Source: Apiospora phragmitis
Taxonomy: Eukaryota; Ascomycota; Sordariomycetes; Amphisphaeriales; Apiosporaceae
DNA length: 64,000 nt
Direction of reading: 5' to 3'
NCBI GenBank assembly: GCA_038363925.1
Contig: JAQQWL010000003.1
Coordinates: 1,612,001-1,676,000 of the forward strand
The position numbers were made by a program, and so were the translations under genes. Numbering within the stretch: position 1 is the stretch's first letter; every line of letters begins with the position of its first letter. Shown piece after piece: positions 24,904 through 36,200 of the stretch. The notes under the pieces were generated by a model. That model saw only the letters and a program-made list of their open reading frames with translations, searched no databases and was not told the origin of the DNA.

Positions 24904-25124
24904 GGTCGGTACTCGCAAGGTTAGCCCCTTATTAGGTTACTTATACGCGGCCTTTTTTTTAAGAGGAAAATATCGTAAAAGTAACGAAATAAGCGTTTAA
25001 ATATATATTAAAAAGTGCATATTCTTAATTAATTTACTACATATCGAAAAACATCGCGAAATTAATATTATACCCCTCTATGTCACATAATTAACTATTC
25101 GTGCTTTAGGTCGCGATTTTCTAG

Positions 25125-25710
25125 CCCTGTTATACTATATACGCCGACGCCTCCGGCGACCTTTTCCGGCTTATTTATACCTTATAAATTAAAAACCTTA
25201 AATAATTTAATTAAAGCTTAGTTTTAAACCGAATATATAAGAAATCGAATTACGCGGTATTAAAATAACTCTTTAATATTAATTTTTATTAAACTTAATT
25301 AAATTACGAAAAGTATAACGTAAGTTATATATCGGCTCGCTTTTTTAAAAAGTGAGGTAACCGCATTATAAGAGGTAAATAAAATACTTAGCCAACGTCG
25401 CTATATAAAAAAAACGGCTATAAAATAGAGGATTATTTTATATATAAACTAAAGAAGACTTATAGTTTTAAAAAAATATTAATAAATAGTTATAAAATAA
25501 ATTACGTTAAAGGAGTAGTTATATAAAGACGTTTAAAATACGTTTATAACGCTATAAAATCTATAAAGCTTAAGCATAATACTCGTACTTATTAAAATAA
25601 TATAAAAGCGTTTAATAAAAACAATTTTAAATAGTTTTAATTAATTTTAAACGTAGTGGTTAAATAAATTTATATTTTATTATACGAGGTCTTAAAAAGT
25701 GTTCAATTAG
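25125..25710 (+). mobile_element. second copy of the pogo-type element, 3' coding part
   Basis: The sequence is collinear with about 380-950 in the same orientation. It includes the stretch after the DDE domain and shared landmarks such as ACTTAGCC followed by AACGGCTATAAAATAGA. It lacks the catalytic part and the far C-terminus present in the first copy. It is AT-mutated and non-functional, and it marks the right edge of the repeat block. Confidence 0.75.
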
Positions 25711-25733
25711 ACCGTGTGTTTAATTAGACCGTG
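25697..25733 (+). repeat. 18-bp direct repeat at the block edge
   Basis: Two copies of a unit close to GTTCAATTAGACCGTG stand side by side, the second with one C-to-T change. They are the last repeat-like sequence before normal genic DNA. They may be sub-terminal repeats of the transposon, but no inverted partner was seen. Confidence 0.5.
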
Positions 25734-26046
25734 GATTACGTTAAATAATGACCTTTCACTAGAAACATACCAAATGAGCCCGGGACCGAAAGCAGCCTGC
25801 GGGATTGGTTAACCTACCGGTGTTCAAGCCTTTCAGCACTTCAGATAGGTTCATACAGATGGGACGGTGTTTTTGGGAAACATCGGCCACACACTGTATT
25901 TTGGTGTGAAAGCTATGCTGTACGCTACTGTAATACCTGGTGTGGGGAGTTAAACATATGCATGTAGAGTCGTACGTATGCGTTGAGAAGGTGGGATTGT
26001 TTCCTCTGAACTTGCTTCGCTCTCGCCTTTCGCGCTTGTCGCCTGT

Positions 26047-26079
26047 CAGTGGCAGTGGCAGTGGCAGTGGCATTGGCAG
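26047..26079 (+). repeat. CAGTGG hexanucleotide repeat
   Basis: Four exact CAGTGG units are followed by a variant CATTGG and a partial unit. A short microsatellite in upstream non-coding DNA. Confidence 0.85.
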
Positions 26080-26502
26080 GTGAAGCGGGCGAGCTATGAA
26101 CTATTCCTGGCATAGCGCCGCCCAGCGCCCACCCAACACTGATCCATGCCTGTCACCAGCCCCGAGTCGAAACACGGATGCCGCCAAAAGCCCCTGCCTC
26201 CAGTCTCATAACAAGCTCCATCCGTCACAGATTCGCTCCATCGCAACCAATCTCCTTCTAATTGGTTACCGAGCAGAGTCCTACATCATCGACGACCCCT
26301 TTTTCTTCGTCTCTCCCGCCCCTGCTCAAGCTTTCGCGTCTCACAGCCTCAAGCCCCCTCCGGGCCCTCCCTGCTCTGCTGCCTCCAGGCTGCCAGACCC
26401 CGAGGAATGGATGGCCTTTCGACTTGCTCAGGGCCCCAATTTGGCGACGGCCGAGACGCGGGCTAGCATGCTTGGACTTTAAGCAACCCCAGGTTTGATG
26501 CA

Positions 26503-26532
26503 TTCTTGTTCTTGTTCTTGTTCTTGTTCTTG
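26503..26532 (+). repeat. TTCTTG hexanucleotide repeat
   Basis: Five TTCTTG units in a row. The frames through it read as poly Ser-Cys or Phe-Leu, which explains short spurious open frames here. Confidence 0.85.
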
Positions 26533-27733
26533 TGCTGTGCCAGAAAAGCCGAGTGCCTGTCTGTGGTCCAGATGTGGTCCATCGCGCAATGGCGCAAGCC
26601 GCAAAAACGACTGTTGCCAAGATGCAGGTTCCCAGGTTCCCCCTTTGCCCAGAAGCACTGGTCCTGGGTTTTGTTTCTTCCAACAACTTTCCTGACGATA
26701 GTACATACAACCTACAGCATCTCTGTTTCTTCGTGAACTACTTGTAATATTGGCAGTCTCACCAACCGGTTGCCTCCTCCCCAATTCTTGGCGTTTCTCT
26801 CCCTCCTTCTTGTCCTTGCCGGCCTACCGTTTCTTTCGTTTCTGCCGCTCAAGGCAGGGTTTCTAGATTGCACCCTCTGATCCCACACCACATCCCACCC
26901 ATGACGGGCGAACTAACCTGCCTTTGATACCTTTGCGGGCGCTTCTATTCCTATCCCAGATTCCTATCTCCATCCCATCCCACATTCGTTACACACCACA
27001 GCCTTTTATTATCATATTTGCCCGCCCTCATCACACACACACATACTCACACTTCCTTTTCACACTCGCTTCTACTTTCCCACCTTGTTGTGTGCGTGTG
27101 AACCTTGCATCACCGGCTCTGGGAGCCCCGATTGCATTCAATAACTCTAATCTTCTTTTCTTCTTACTTTCCCGTGGGATCGATAGGCTCGTAACGTGTG
27201 TGACCGACGATTCTCTTTCGTTTCGACTCTTCCTTTTTTCCCTCTTCTCGACTGGCTCGAATTCCGCTCTTTGGGAGAAAAACAAAAGTCACACACCACA
27301 TACCCCTTGCCAGGGTCTTAGACAATTCATCAGCACAACCGGCGAGGCGAGCTGTAGGTACCCGACACTTCTCGGCGCCATCTGGCTTGCAGACCTGAAT
27401 TGGTTCGCTAAAGGGCTTCGAGTGTGAAACACCAAAAGCGACCTGACATACTACACCCAATTCACTTGTAACCAGGCGAACGCGTCTTGTTATTGTTGTC
27501 GTTCCCTTCGCCCCCTAGGCATACTGGGTCGCTGGTGGCCGCCTCTCTCGACCGGTGCTGCGAATTCCTGTCTTCCTTCGAGATCTTCACACGGCATATC
27601 TTCCGACTCGAGCAGCCTCTGAAAAGGACGTTGCAAGCAGTCTGACGCGTCTTTGGGAGCATGCCGATTCGCACTCCCAGTTGACACTTACACTGAGTAT
27701 ACCGAGAGGCCCAGGCCATTTGGTAACGGCAGG

Positions 27734-29266
27734 ATGGTTCTTCCCGGATCCAACATGTTCCGCCGTGGGGCGTCAACACGAGCAGGTGATGTGGAGGAGC
27801 AACGGGAAGGTCCGCCAGAGATGGCCGAAGGTGGCCAAAGACCGACGACGACACGGCGATTGTCTCTACGACTCCCCCAATTTTCCAACGGCAGGCGGAC
27901 GGGCACCAATAACGCGGGTGATGGTGGACACCAGCCTTCGGACTCACAATCGGACAGCATCCAGCCCGGCGAGGTCGAAAGTCCCAAGTCGCCGAGATTC
28001 AATATTCACCTTACGAACATGCCCTCGACGCGGCTACACCTCCCGAACCTCGCCCGCACCTGGACGAGGGGCTCATCAGGCCCACCGTCCCGCCCCCCTT
28101 CTCTGCATGAGGCCGAACAAAGGAGTGGAGGTGGAGGTGGAGATGACCCCAGACCATCGATGCAGCTGGAATGGCCCCAGCCGTCGGTGCAGCAACAACA
28201 GAGCCAACCCGAGCGGTTACCCGTCATTGAAGAGCCTCAGCCCGCCCGTACACGCCGGAGTGAAGAGCGAAGCAATTTCATGCGAGGCTTCAGAGGGGCG
28301 GATCCGGCGGAGATGCACCTTGCGGATATGGCGGATCGGGGCCGACAACGGACACGACGTCGTGATCGATCAGATGCGGCAGCCTCCGGCAGTGATATCG
28401 ACCCTGCAACAGGACGCCAACCTCCCAAACGATTTCTTTTCTGCTTCCCCTGGATTAAGAGCCGGCGCGTCCGAAATCAGGTCCTACGTTGCTTTGTGTC
28501 AGGAATGCTCCTAGTGTTGACACTGTCTGTCTGTAAGTTGTTACCCCTCCTACTAGCTGCAGTAGCGACTAGCATCATTATTATGGCCCGACACGTGCTA
28601 ATGTTATTTCCAATTTGCTAGACCTGGCTCTAAGCCTCACGAGGAGTATAACCAACAGCGAGTTCACCATCTTGCTGATCCTCGTCATCCTGGCCTCGAC
28701 TATCTTCTTCTGCCATGGGCTCATTAAATTGTGCTTGTACGTCATGCGACCGCAGACTGCGGAGGAGCAGGAGCGCGCTAGGTTACCTAATATGTTCCAT
28801 CCCGGGGGCTACGCTATTCCCCGGCGCCCCATCCGGGTCGTTCTCGCCCGCGACGAAGAGGCCGCTGGTTTGGAGAGCGACACAACCAAGCTGAACCCCC
28901 CGGCCTACGGTTTATGGAGGGAGAGCGTGGTACGTATCTATTTTTCTTTGGATGTTCCATCCCGATAAGTATTGCCCGTTGCTAACAGGTGACTCCTTCC
29001 AGCGTGTCGATCCTAATCGCATATACTGGGCCCGCAACGAGCAGTCGCCGCCGCCTCCACGTAGCAGCGGACACGAAGCAGAAGGAGAGAGAAGCGAGAG
29101 AGATCCGGCCCGACCTGCGACCGCTCGGCCGCCTTCGTACGCGTCCGAAGACGGCGTCTCTTATGTGGTGGAGGCTCGGCCGCGTTCGGTGGTACCGCTG
29201 ACCGACGTCCCTCTCCCGCCTCAACCTTCCGAGGCCGGGACAATGCCGCATCGGCCCGCGTGGTAA
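27734..29266 (+). CDS. fungal two-TM membrane protein of unknown function
   Basis: Three exons are supported: 27734-28532, 28622-28929 and 29003-29266, joined by introns with GTAAG/TAG and GTACGT/CAG ends and a GCTAAT branch site in the first. The product is 456 aa. Residues 1 to about 240 are low-complexity, Pro/Arg/Gln-rich and probably disordered. TM1 is about 252-275 and TM2 about 279-306, followed by a 150-residue tail with two PP-x-Y-like motifs (PPAY, PPSY) near ARPPSYASEDGVSY. There is no signal peptide, so an internal membrane or plasma membrane location is inferred. PP-x-Y motifs often recruit WW-domain ubiquitin ligases; that link is inference. ATG 27734 has a good context (A at -3, G at +4); a second in-frame ATG lies at 27755. 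The family resembles uncharacterised conserved ascomycete proteins; no function is claimed. Confidence 0.8.
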
Positions 29267-32200
29267 AAAGTGAGGTGAGCTGGGATTACTTGACATTCAT
29301 ACCATTTTCTTTGGACTCATTCCTGAAATGGGAGTCGAGGAAATGGATTGTACGAAAATAGTCGCTCAAAAAGGTGGAAAAGAAGGGTGATGTTGCTACA
29401 AGTAGTCGAGCTTCCTTGCGCGTACTGATGGGTTTATGTAAAGAGCCTTGTTTTATGTGGTCTTATTGTTCCACTGTCCCTCCTTGGTTTTCATTGCTTT
29501 CTGTTTGTTTCTTATAGCATTGGCGCTGGCGGAGTCCTTTCAAAAAAGGGGTCATGGTGGTAGAAATACATATATACGTATTGCGGAACTGGTGTACAAA
29601 ACAACCCTCTGGTGGCAAGTCGGGTTTGGATAATATGAATAAACTTTACCTGAGAATAAGATGCTTTGATCGTGTGTGGCTGGCAGTGAACAGTAACGTT
29701 GTAATCCAGTTGGGCAAAGTCAAGAGCACCGAAGCATACCTAGACATAGAGACTACTGGTTCATATACAGCACGAGGCTGAGTTCAATGTTGACATTGGA
29801 AGTGGGACCAGGGTGAAAGGCCTGCTACAAGTGTGTTGGGTGTACATTTCTACGGCAAAGTCCGAAGCAAGTGTTGTTCTTTTGTTGGCGTATCGCACCA
29901 CAGAATCGAAGTGTCTAGAGAGCAATTAAGTGTATATGGGCACATCGCCATTGGATTCCTTCACTTGCTTCCCAGATGGTCTCCATATCCATGGGGCCAT
30001 GGTAGTAGTTGTTGAGCTTGACGTTGCAAGTTAGGTATCAGTCTGCTATTTCTATCCCCCCCCTTTTGGGTATGCAGCCAAGGGTAGAGAGAAAATGCTG
30101 TACCAGGCATAAGAGGCGCAACGCAGGCTGCTTAGATTCGACAGCTGTCGTTTGTTTTACGTATCTGGACTTGTCAGCAGCCACGACGATGGCAGAGAAG
30201 ATGTTGCATAAATCTGTAGAACCCCCATTCACTTTACGGTTCGTCTCAATACGAGAGTTACTCGCGTATGGAAAATCAGCAACCTACCTACTCACATCTT
30301 GTTTGCAGTAAGAAAGAAAGTTATGAAAGGGCCAAGGGCCCCCCCCAACGGATCGATTTCCTTTCATCGCACACATCCCTCTAATCCCATACTCCCAGGA
30401 AACGCAATAGGAGGAGGCCGACCAATAAGATTGGTAATTTGTGGTACACTAATTCAAAGGCTGCCCTGGTACCATCAGCCGATACCAAGATCTGTGTCGA
30501 AACGTCACGCACACATGGTAGCTTGGCGTGGATCGCGTCGTTCATATGCATGGGTTTGGTCGGGGCTGTGGTAGTTGCTACGCTCGAACACAAGAATCCC
30601 TCGTCTCTTCTCTTTGGCAGCTGTAACACTCAAGGAGGTTTGCTCACCAGCGAAAAACAAAAACAAAAACTTCAGCAGGTGTGCACGCAGGTTTGAATCG
30701 GACATAGGCTAGTTTGGATATTGACATTATACATCTACCACATGCTACCTAAGATATCTCTGTGTAAGGCTTTGCGCCCAGGAACTACTATGTGTACGTG
30801 ACGTATGGTTACGAGACAGCGTGATAGATATTTAGCATCAACAAGCATGAATGGGCAAGCAAACGACAGCACGGCCGCTGAAAGGCCTCATTCAGCATCT
30901 ACGTCACTCAAGATTCCCAGCATATCACGTAGCAGCATTATTAGGGTACTTACCGAAGTGTCAAGTACTTGAAGTACTCAGGGGGGTCATCGCGAGAGAA
31001 CACTGGCGGCGTCTGATGGAAATCTGTATGATGTAGGGCTATGTCAGCAACTGATTAGAAGTTGATGTATGTTTTTATGACAAGCCAAAAGAAATTCGCC
31101 AAGGTTCAGAGACTGTGTAACATGGTTGAAGTTCTCGATCTTCGCTGCCGGTGAGCAGCTCCTGATCTAGAGCTAAAGAGTATCATCATGTATGGCGATC
31201 TGGATGGATGGCCACTTAGGCAGAGCCAAACAGAGAGGAATAACAGAGATAGTGGAGGAAATGAAGATCATGCTTACCTGAACAGTGAAACTGACTGAGC
31301 ACCCAACAAACCCGTCAATCCGGCGACCTAAATGGTTAGCCAGGGCGCCGAGCTGGCGCAGGCTATCATATAGCCTGAGTAACTCGATGCCCTCGTCCGT
31401 GGGTGAGTTGGGTCGTTGCGAGAATGAGAGCACCATATCGAAGGAAAGCTCGAGAGAATTGGGGACCTCAAGGCTTCCATCGTGCAACAACATTGCTTGT
31501 TCTTCTCAGACTACTTCTCTACCCACTATCGCTCCCCTCAACCGCCACCGTTCTTGATGCAGCCATCTCGTACCATGCACTGCATCCTCTCCCCTGTGAA
31601 CTGCAACATCCAGTTTTCCCCATCTCTCGATCCACAGCATGTCAATCGTCTGTCGTGTTTGTCGTCCGATTCGTGAAGAGAAAGAGTCTTGCCTTTCGAT
31701 GAAGCAAAGGAAATAAACGGCGTATGTGTAGGTGATGGATCCAATGGTAAGTCAACCTGAGGTAGCGACTTTGGTCCTTCGGGTATAGCCCTGCCGTTGG
31801 TGATACAAGTATTGTCGCCACATGTCGTGACTAGCGGTCCTTCCATTCATGGAATAACCAATGAAGATGTCAACGGACTCATCAATGAACAGATTCGTTT
31901 GCGCGAAATGAGTTTTGTTTTTGATTGATCCCAGGCGCCGCAAGTTGCTCGTATGGTCCAAGCCAGGTGTGTGGTTGCAGGTCGTGAAGGTCGTAGGAAA
32001 TAATGGGCGTTTCCGCCAAGGGTCATGTAGGGTAAAAAGGAAGTTGCTGTAGACTTGTGCTCCAGAATGATGCCGAGGAGCGGCAAATGAAGCAACGATC
32101 CCGGCGTGGTGCTGTTGTTGCCAAGAAATCCAGAGCCACGAAGGATGAGTAAGTCCGCACTCATAGTCGATCGAGCCCAAGCCGTAATTAGGAAATGTGA

Positions 32201-32392
32201 TAAGAGTAAGGAAAATTGTGGTTTGCCTTTCGAAAAGCCGTGCTTAATCAGCAAGTCATGATGATGGCTTTTGAGCGCCAGAGCCCGCGTTGTTGATTCG
32301 TATCGTCGTCAGCATTCGTCCCAACTGCAACCATCTTGACTTCTACAAACTGCGGGGCGAGTCCCAAGCGTGGTGCTTCCGCGCATGAGGCT
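29267..32392. other. 3.1 kb without a recognisable gene
   Basis: The first few hundred bases are presumably the 3' UTR of the upstream gene. Only scattered short frames are seen. On the - strand between about 31170 and 32250 there are longer overlapping frames, one of which ends in TTTCACTGTTCAG followed by the good donor GTAAGC at about 31277. A second possible exon at about 30960-31025 is bounded by a CAG acceptor and a GTAAGT donor. The pieces do not join in phase and match no family I know, so a gene remnant or a non-coding spliced transcript are both possible. Confidence 0.35.
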
Positions 32393-33214
32393 TTAAGCAA
32401 CAGGAGGGATAGGTGCCGCGCTCGTCATATCGACATCAGGAACACCAGGGACGCCAGGTACACCGACTCCGGGGACTCCAGGAACTCCAACAGGGACGCC
32501 AGGGACGCCGCCAGGAACTCCCATGGGAACTCCCGGGGCGCCAGGCATCTCACCAGCGGCAGCCTTCTGAGGGCAGTCCCGCGAGATGTGGCCGGCCTCA
32601 CCACACTGGTAGCAGGTCTTGCCAGCAGTGTTCAGAGGTCCGCCGTTGGGGGCCGTGCAGTCCCTTGAGATGTGTCCAAGCTTGCCGCAGGCATAGCACT
32701 TCATGGCCTGAGCCTGGCAATCCCGGGCAAAATGGTTGGGACCACCGCACTTGTAGCAGGTGGCAGCCCGAGGACCGGCGAAACCGCCACGGCCGCCGAA
32801 GCCACCTCCGTAGGCTCCACGTGGGACGGGAGGGCCTCCGCGGCCCATGTTGACACCAGCGGGGTTGGGGCACGCGCGAGCCAAGTGGCCCGGCTGGCCG
32901 CAGTTGTAGCAGCGACCGCTAGTTCCGGCGCCGCTCAAGCGCAGGGTAGGGCAGTCGGCCTGAACATGGCCAAGGCCCTGGCAGTGGTAGCACTGCTTGG
33001 CCTCGGTGGTGCGAGGCAGGGGGCACTGGTTTGACTCGTGACCTGGTATGAAGTCAGTAAAAAGCTGAGGTAAACAATTGACAGCAGAGCTGCAGATGCT
33101 TCTCTTACCTGGCTGCTTGCAGTTGTAGCAAAGACGCTCGGCAGAAGAGCAAACCTCGGCATAGTGGCCAACGTTGCCACACTTGTAGCAAGCCCGACGC
33201 GACAGAGACGACAT
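32393..33214 (-). CDS. GIS2: CCHC zinc-knuckle nucleic-acid-binding protein (Gis2/Byr3/CNBP family)
   Basis: Two exons, 33109-33214 and 32393-33042, are separated by a 66-bp intron (GTAAGAG...CCAG) that happens to be in frame. The 251-aa product has seven CCHC knuckles, the number typical of yeast Gis2 and human CNBP: CYKCGNVGHYAEVC, CYNCKQPGHESNQC, CYHCQGLGHVQADC, CYNCGQPGHLARAC, CYKCGGPNHFARDC, CYACGKLGHISRDC and CYQCGEAGHISRDC. Between knuckles 4 and 5 is an RGG-like linker (GRGG...GGFGGRGG). The C-terminus is a Gly-Val-Pro repeat tail. Family members bind single-stranded nucleic acid and mRNA, associate with ribosomes and stress granules, and affect translation. The start is the ATG directly before MSSLSRRACYKC; an in-frame upstream ATG at 33265 would add an unusual 17-residue extension and is less likely. 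Confidence 0.92.
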   Translation of the reverse strand: MSSLSRRACYKCGNVGHYAEVCSSAERLCYNCKQPGKRSICSSAVNCLPQLFTDFIPGHESNQCPLPRTTEAKQCYHCQGLGHVQADCPTLRLSGAGTSGRCYNCGQPGHLARACPNPAGVNMGRGGPPVPRGAYGGGFGGRGGFAGPRAATCYKCGGPNHFARDCQAQAMKCYACGKLGHISRDCTAPNGGPLNTAGKTCYQCGEAGHISRDCPQKAAAGEMPGAPGVPMGVPGGVPGVPVGVPGVPGVGVPGVPGVPDVDMTSAAPIPPVA

Positions 33215-36200
33215 TGCGACGAGTTTATGAGTCTGTATAGTTCCATCGTCAGCACGGCATTTCACATATGTTTGGTCGCCGTCAGTTCATTGGTCAATGA
33301 CCCGCTTGCAGCGGTGTGGTTTGAGCGGCACCTCTGCAGTCGAGGTAGTCTGGTCCAATTGAAGCCATTCCTCAATAGTGGTCGCAGGCATGGTTGTCGC
33401 CAATTGTCCAGTTGCTTGATAGTTGGATATTATCATCGAAGGCTACGGTCGTCATTGCGCCGGTAGCCCACAGACAGGCACTTCATCCGAGGTCATCCGC
33501 GTAAACGTATTTATGAGTGCAAAGATGGGCGGAATGGAGCGTGGGTGTTGTGTGTGGCAGGCGACTGTCCAGGTGTAGCAAGTCTCCCCACGATTGGTTG
33601 GAGAAGCAGCAGCAAGCAGTGCCGGGCTGCGCCCTATCGCACCACAACCTCCAACGGACAACGCACTCACACACACACCACCACCTCGGATCCAGAGACA
33701 CACACCCACACCTTTGGGCCCTTCAGCTCGGAGGCAGGGTAGGGCAGGTATTAAGTACGAAGGCATGTAGTACAGAGGACACGGCCCACGTTTTCCAGAA
33801 CACCTGCAGGATGCATGGATTCTGTGTGACCCGGCGCATTTCTCTGAATCTTCGAGTCGGAATAGCTTATTTCTTCTTCTGACTTTCCGCGTGTTCATCT
33901 CCCCATTGTAAGAGTGTGCCGCATCGCATTGTCGCACACACCACACAAGAAATGCGTGCGACATATATCGATTCGTTGCGGAGGGGATCGGGATGTTGAG
34001 CAGCTGGGCCAAGTCATTGTTGCGACAAGGCAAGCAAGCGGAGCGTCGCGCGCGCACGGATGATGCGAAGCGCAAGAATCAGAGCCACAGCGGGGTTGTT
34101 CGGCCAGGAGGGGTTTCTGAGTGACTTTAAGAGACGCGCAGCTGCTGAGGAAAGCAAGGAGTCTGGCGCAACAATGAATAGTTATAGTATTGTTGGCACT
34201 GTTCCGAATGATGATGTGGGCGGTTGTCGAAACTTGTGTTGCCCAAAGTTTTGTCGCGAGGGTTTAGCCCCTCTATGGATGCGCCGCAATATGGGTGGGT
34301 AGGACAGACTTGATCCCGAAGTTCGTCGCAAGCAAAGAGGTGGACTCGGAATGGACTCTTCTCAAGTGACCACAGGAATGGTTGTGCTCGCTTTGAGGCG
34401 TTGGAACGGACCGGCGCCCACCATCGTTCGAACCACACAAGCCAAACAGAGTCCGGCTTCAAAATAGAGAGGAAAAGAGGCGCCCATGGACTGATGGCGA
34501 ACCGGATGCGCAAAAAGTTAAAAAAAAACAAAAAATAGCTCTTACCTGTCACGAAAAATGATAAAGCCGGAATATTCCCTTCAAACTTCCTATCCGTCTC
34601 TTCAAGCAACCTTCTTCTTCTTCTGCTTCCTAGCGACTTCGGCACCGATTCAACCACCGGAAAGAAAAGTAGGAAAATTTTTTTTCCGCAAAAAGACGAT
34701 GTGGGAGGAAAAAGGGAAAGAGTAAAGGAAGGGGAGGGATGGGGAGGAAAAGAGGGCAAGAGATGAGCCCAAGTGGGAATTGGAATGGAAACCGGCCGAT
34801 TCGAGAAATGGAGACGAGACCCACGAACCGAACGTGCCAGTCAGCCCGCCCGCCCGCTTGGTGACGATGTGTGTCTTGTCTTGTCTGTCCTTTCCCTGTG
34901 TCTTGTCACCAAGAAAAAGGAAAGTCCCTTGCAAGCCTGCACAGCGCCAGGGACGGGAGCCGGGGGTAGGGGAGGGGGGTTCAGAAAAGGGATTGGTTCT
35001 TCGAGATAAGTGCCAAAAGCAAAGTACACTGGTTTTGGCGGGTTTGTGCTGTAGCACTGCCAAAAGAGAGGTCATTCATCATTCCATCAGGCTGGTTCAT
35101 GTCGGGCCATGTCTAGCTCAATATGCAGCCAGGGGTGTTTCCGGAGAGTCCAGGTCACGGGTTTTCTGGTTACAGGTCTACCACTTGCTTTCCTGCAGCT
35201 TCCAAGGCTCAGAATAGGAAAACTGGCCACAACGCCGATGCGACGGATGCATTCAATGCATGAAATCCCAATAGGTTTCGATCGTGAGACGGAAAAGATC
35301 CGCACGGGCAAATTACCCAGCTTGGTATCATGACTATCTTTGCCTTAGTCGTACATGATGTACCGGGCGAAGAAGGCGTATGTTGAGACGAATAAGCTGC
35401 CAACCCTGGCCAAGTGTGTGCGGGATGATGTTCTGGCGATGCCCAACTCGATAACGGCTCTCACGTCAGGCTGCGTCTTATTATTAGGCGAACTGCTTGC
35501 TAAGGTGATGATGATGATCTTCACTCTTCACTTGGCCGGGTTTTGATGTCCACTGGGATATCGTTTGTAAGCTGTGACCACTGGCCATGGCATGTCGGAC
35601 ACGCACCCACTCTTCAGCTAATAATGCGAAGTCTAGAGCGGTCCGACTTCGCCCATGAGTCAAGCAAACTTTGAGTAGCCCGACTCGCAACAAGACAAGT
35701 GCCGTCTTCGCCAGCAAACTAGTAACCGATGCGCTTGCGTCCAACCGCTGAGTCCGCGAAGGTGAGGCTGCCTGCCTGGATTCTGGCATCAGAAGTTGCA
35801 ATTGCTGAATCTCATAGCTGGGCCGAGAACCCTAGGGCGCACGGGGAGGGAGTTCTGGAGGGAGGGGTTTACTACGGCCCCTAACCCCACATCGAAAAGG
35901 AACCGAGATCCTTAGCCCTTGCACGAGAAAGTGGCCTGTGACTCAATGGAACCTGGAATGCTTTTGTGTTGCCGGCGTCGCGTTTTCTACAAGTACACCC
36001 GAGAAACATTTACCGGGTTGCTGGTCGTCGCTTGTATGATGTGATGCGTACATGTACGATAAATACAGATGTCAAATGCGATATATGGGACAGTGGTGGT
36101 GCACATCATAACTGCCGTCGTCTGGTTCGCATCTGGACTACTTTTTGAAGCTGGCCGAGAGTTTGCGCTGACAGGCCTCTCTTCCTGCACGTGGACGTCC

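Larger units (their letters stand above)
1..25740. other. AT-rich, RIP-mutated transposon block
   Basis: The whole stretch is AT-dominated. The remaining C and G sit mainly in CpG, CC and GG contexts, while CpA/TpG are scarce and TpA is very common. This is the expected footprint of repeat-induced point mutation, which turns CpA into TpA in duplicated DNA of filamentous ascomycetes. The translated remnants support it directly: conserved Gln positions of transposase and reverse transcriptase repeatedly read as stop codons. No intact host gene is visible here. The composition changes sharply at about 25740, where ordinary genic sequence begins. Confidence 0.93.
25740..27733. other. gene-free leader region before the two-TM protein gene
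   Basis: Normal base composition returns here. Overlapping open frames occur on both strands but none shows a family motif or plausible splice structure. The stretch holds a CAGTGG repeat (26047-26079), a TTCTTG repeat (26503-26532), and CT- and CA-rich patches close to the gene (27030-27060, 27210-27250). It is best read as promoter plus a long 5' untranslated region of the gene at 27734. Confidence 0.5.

Noticed and set aside
26096..26710. Overlapping 60-150 codon frames on both strands
   Set aside because: They run through hexanucleotide repeats, have no family motif and no conserved composition; best read as leader or promoter DNA.
33452..34075. 207-codon - strand frame
   Set aside because: No motif, no splice support and runs through CA-rich sequence; it could at most be 5' UTR of the zinc-knuckle gene.
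35355..35546. 63-codon + strand frame
   Set aside because: Coding-like composition but isolated, without splice partners or recognised relatives; not enough to call a gene.
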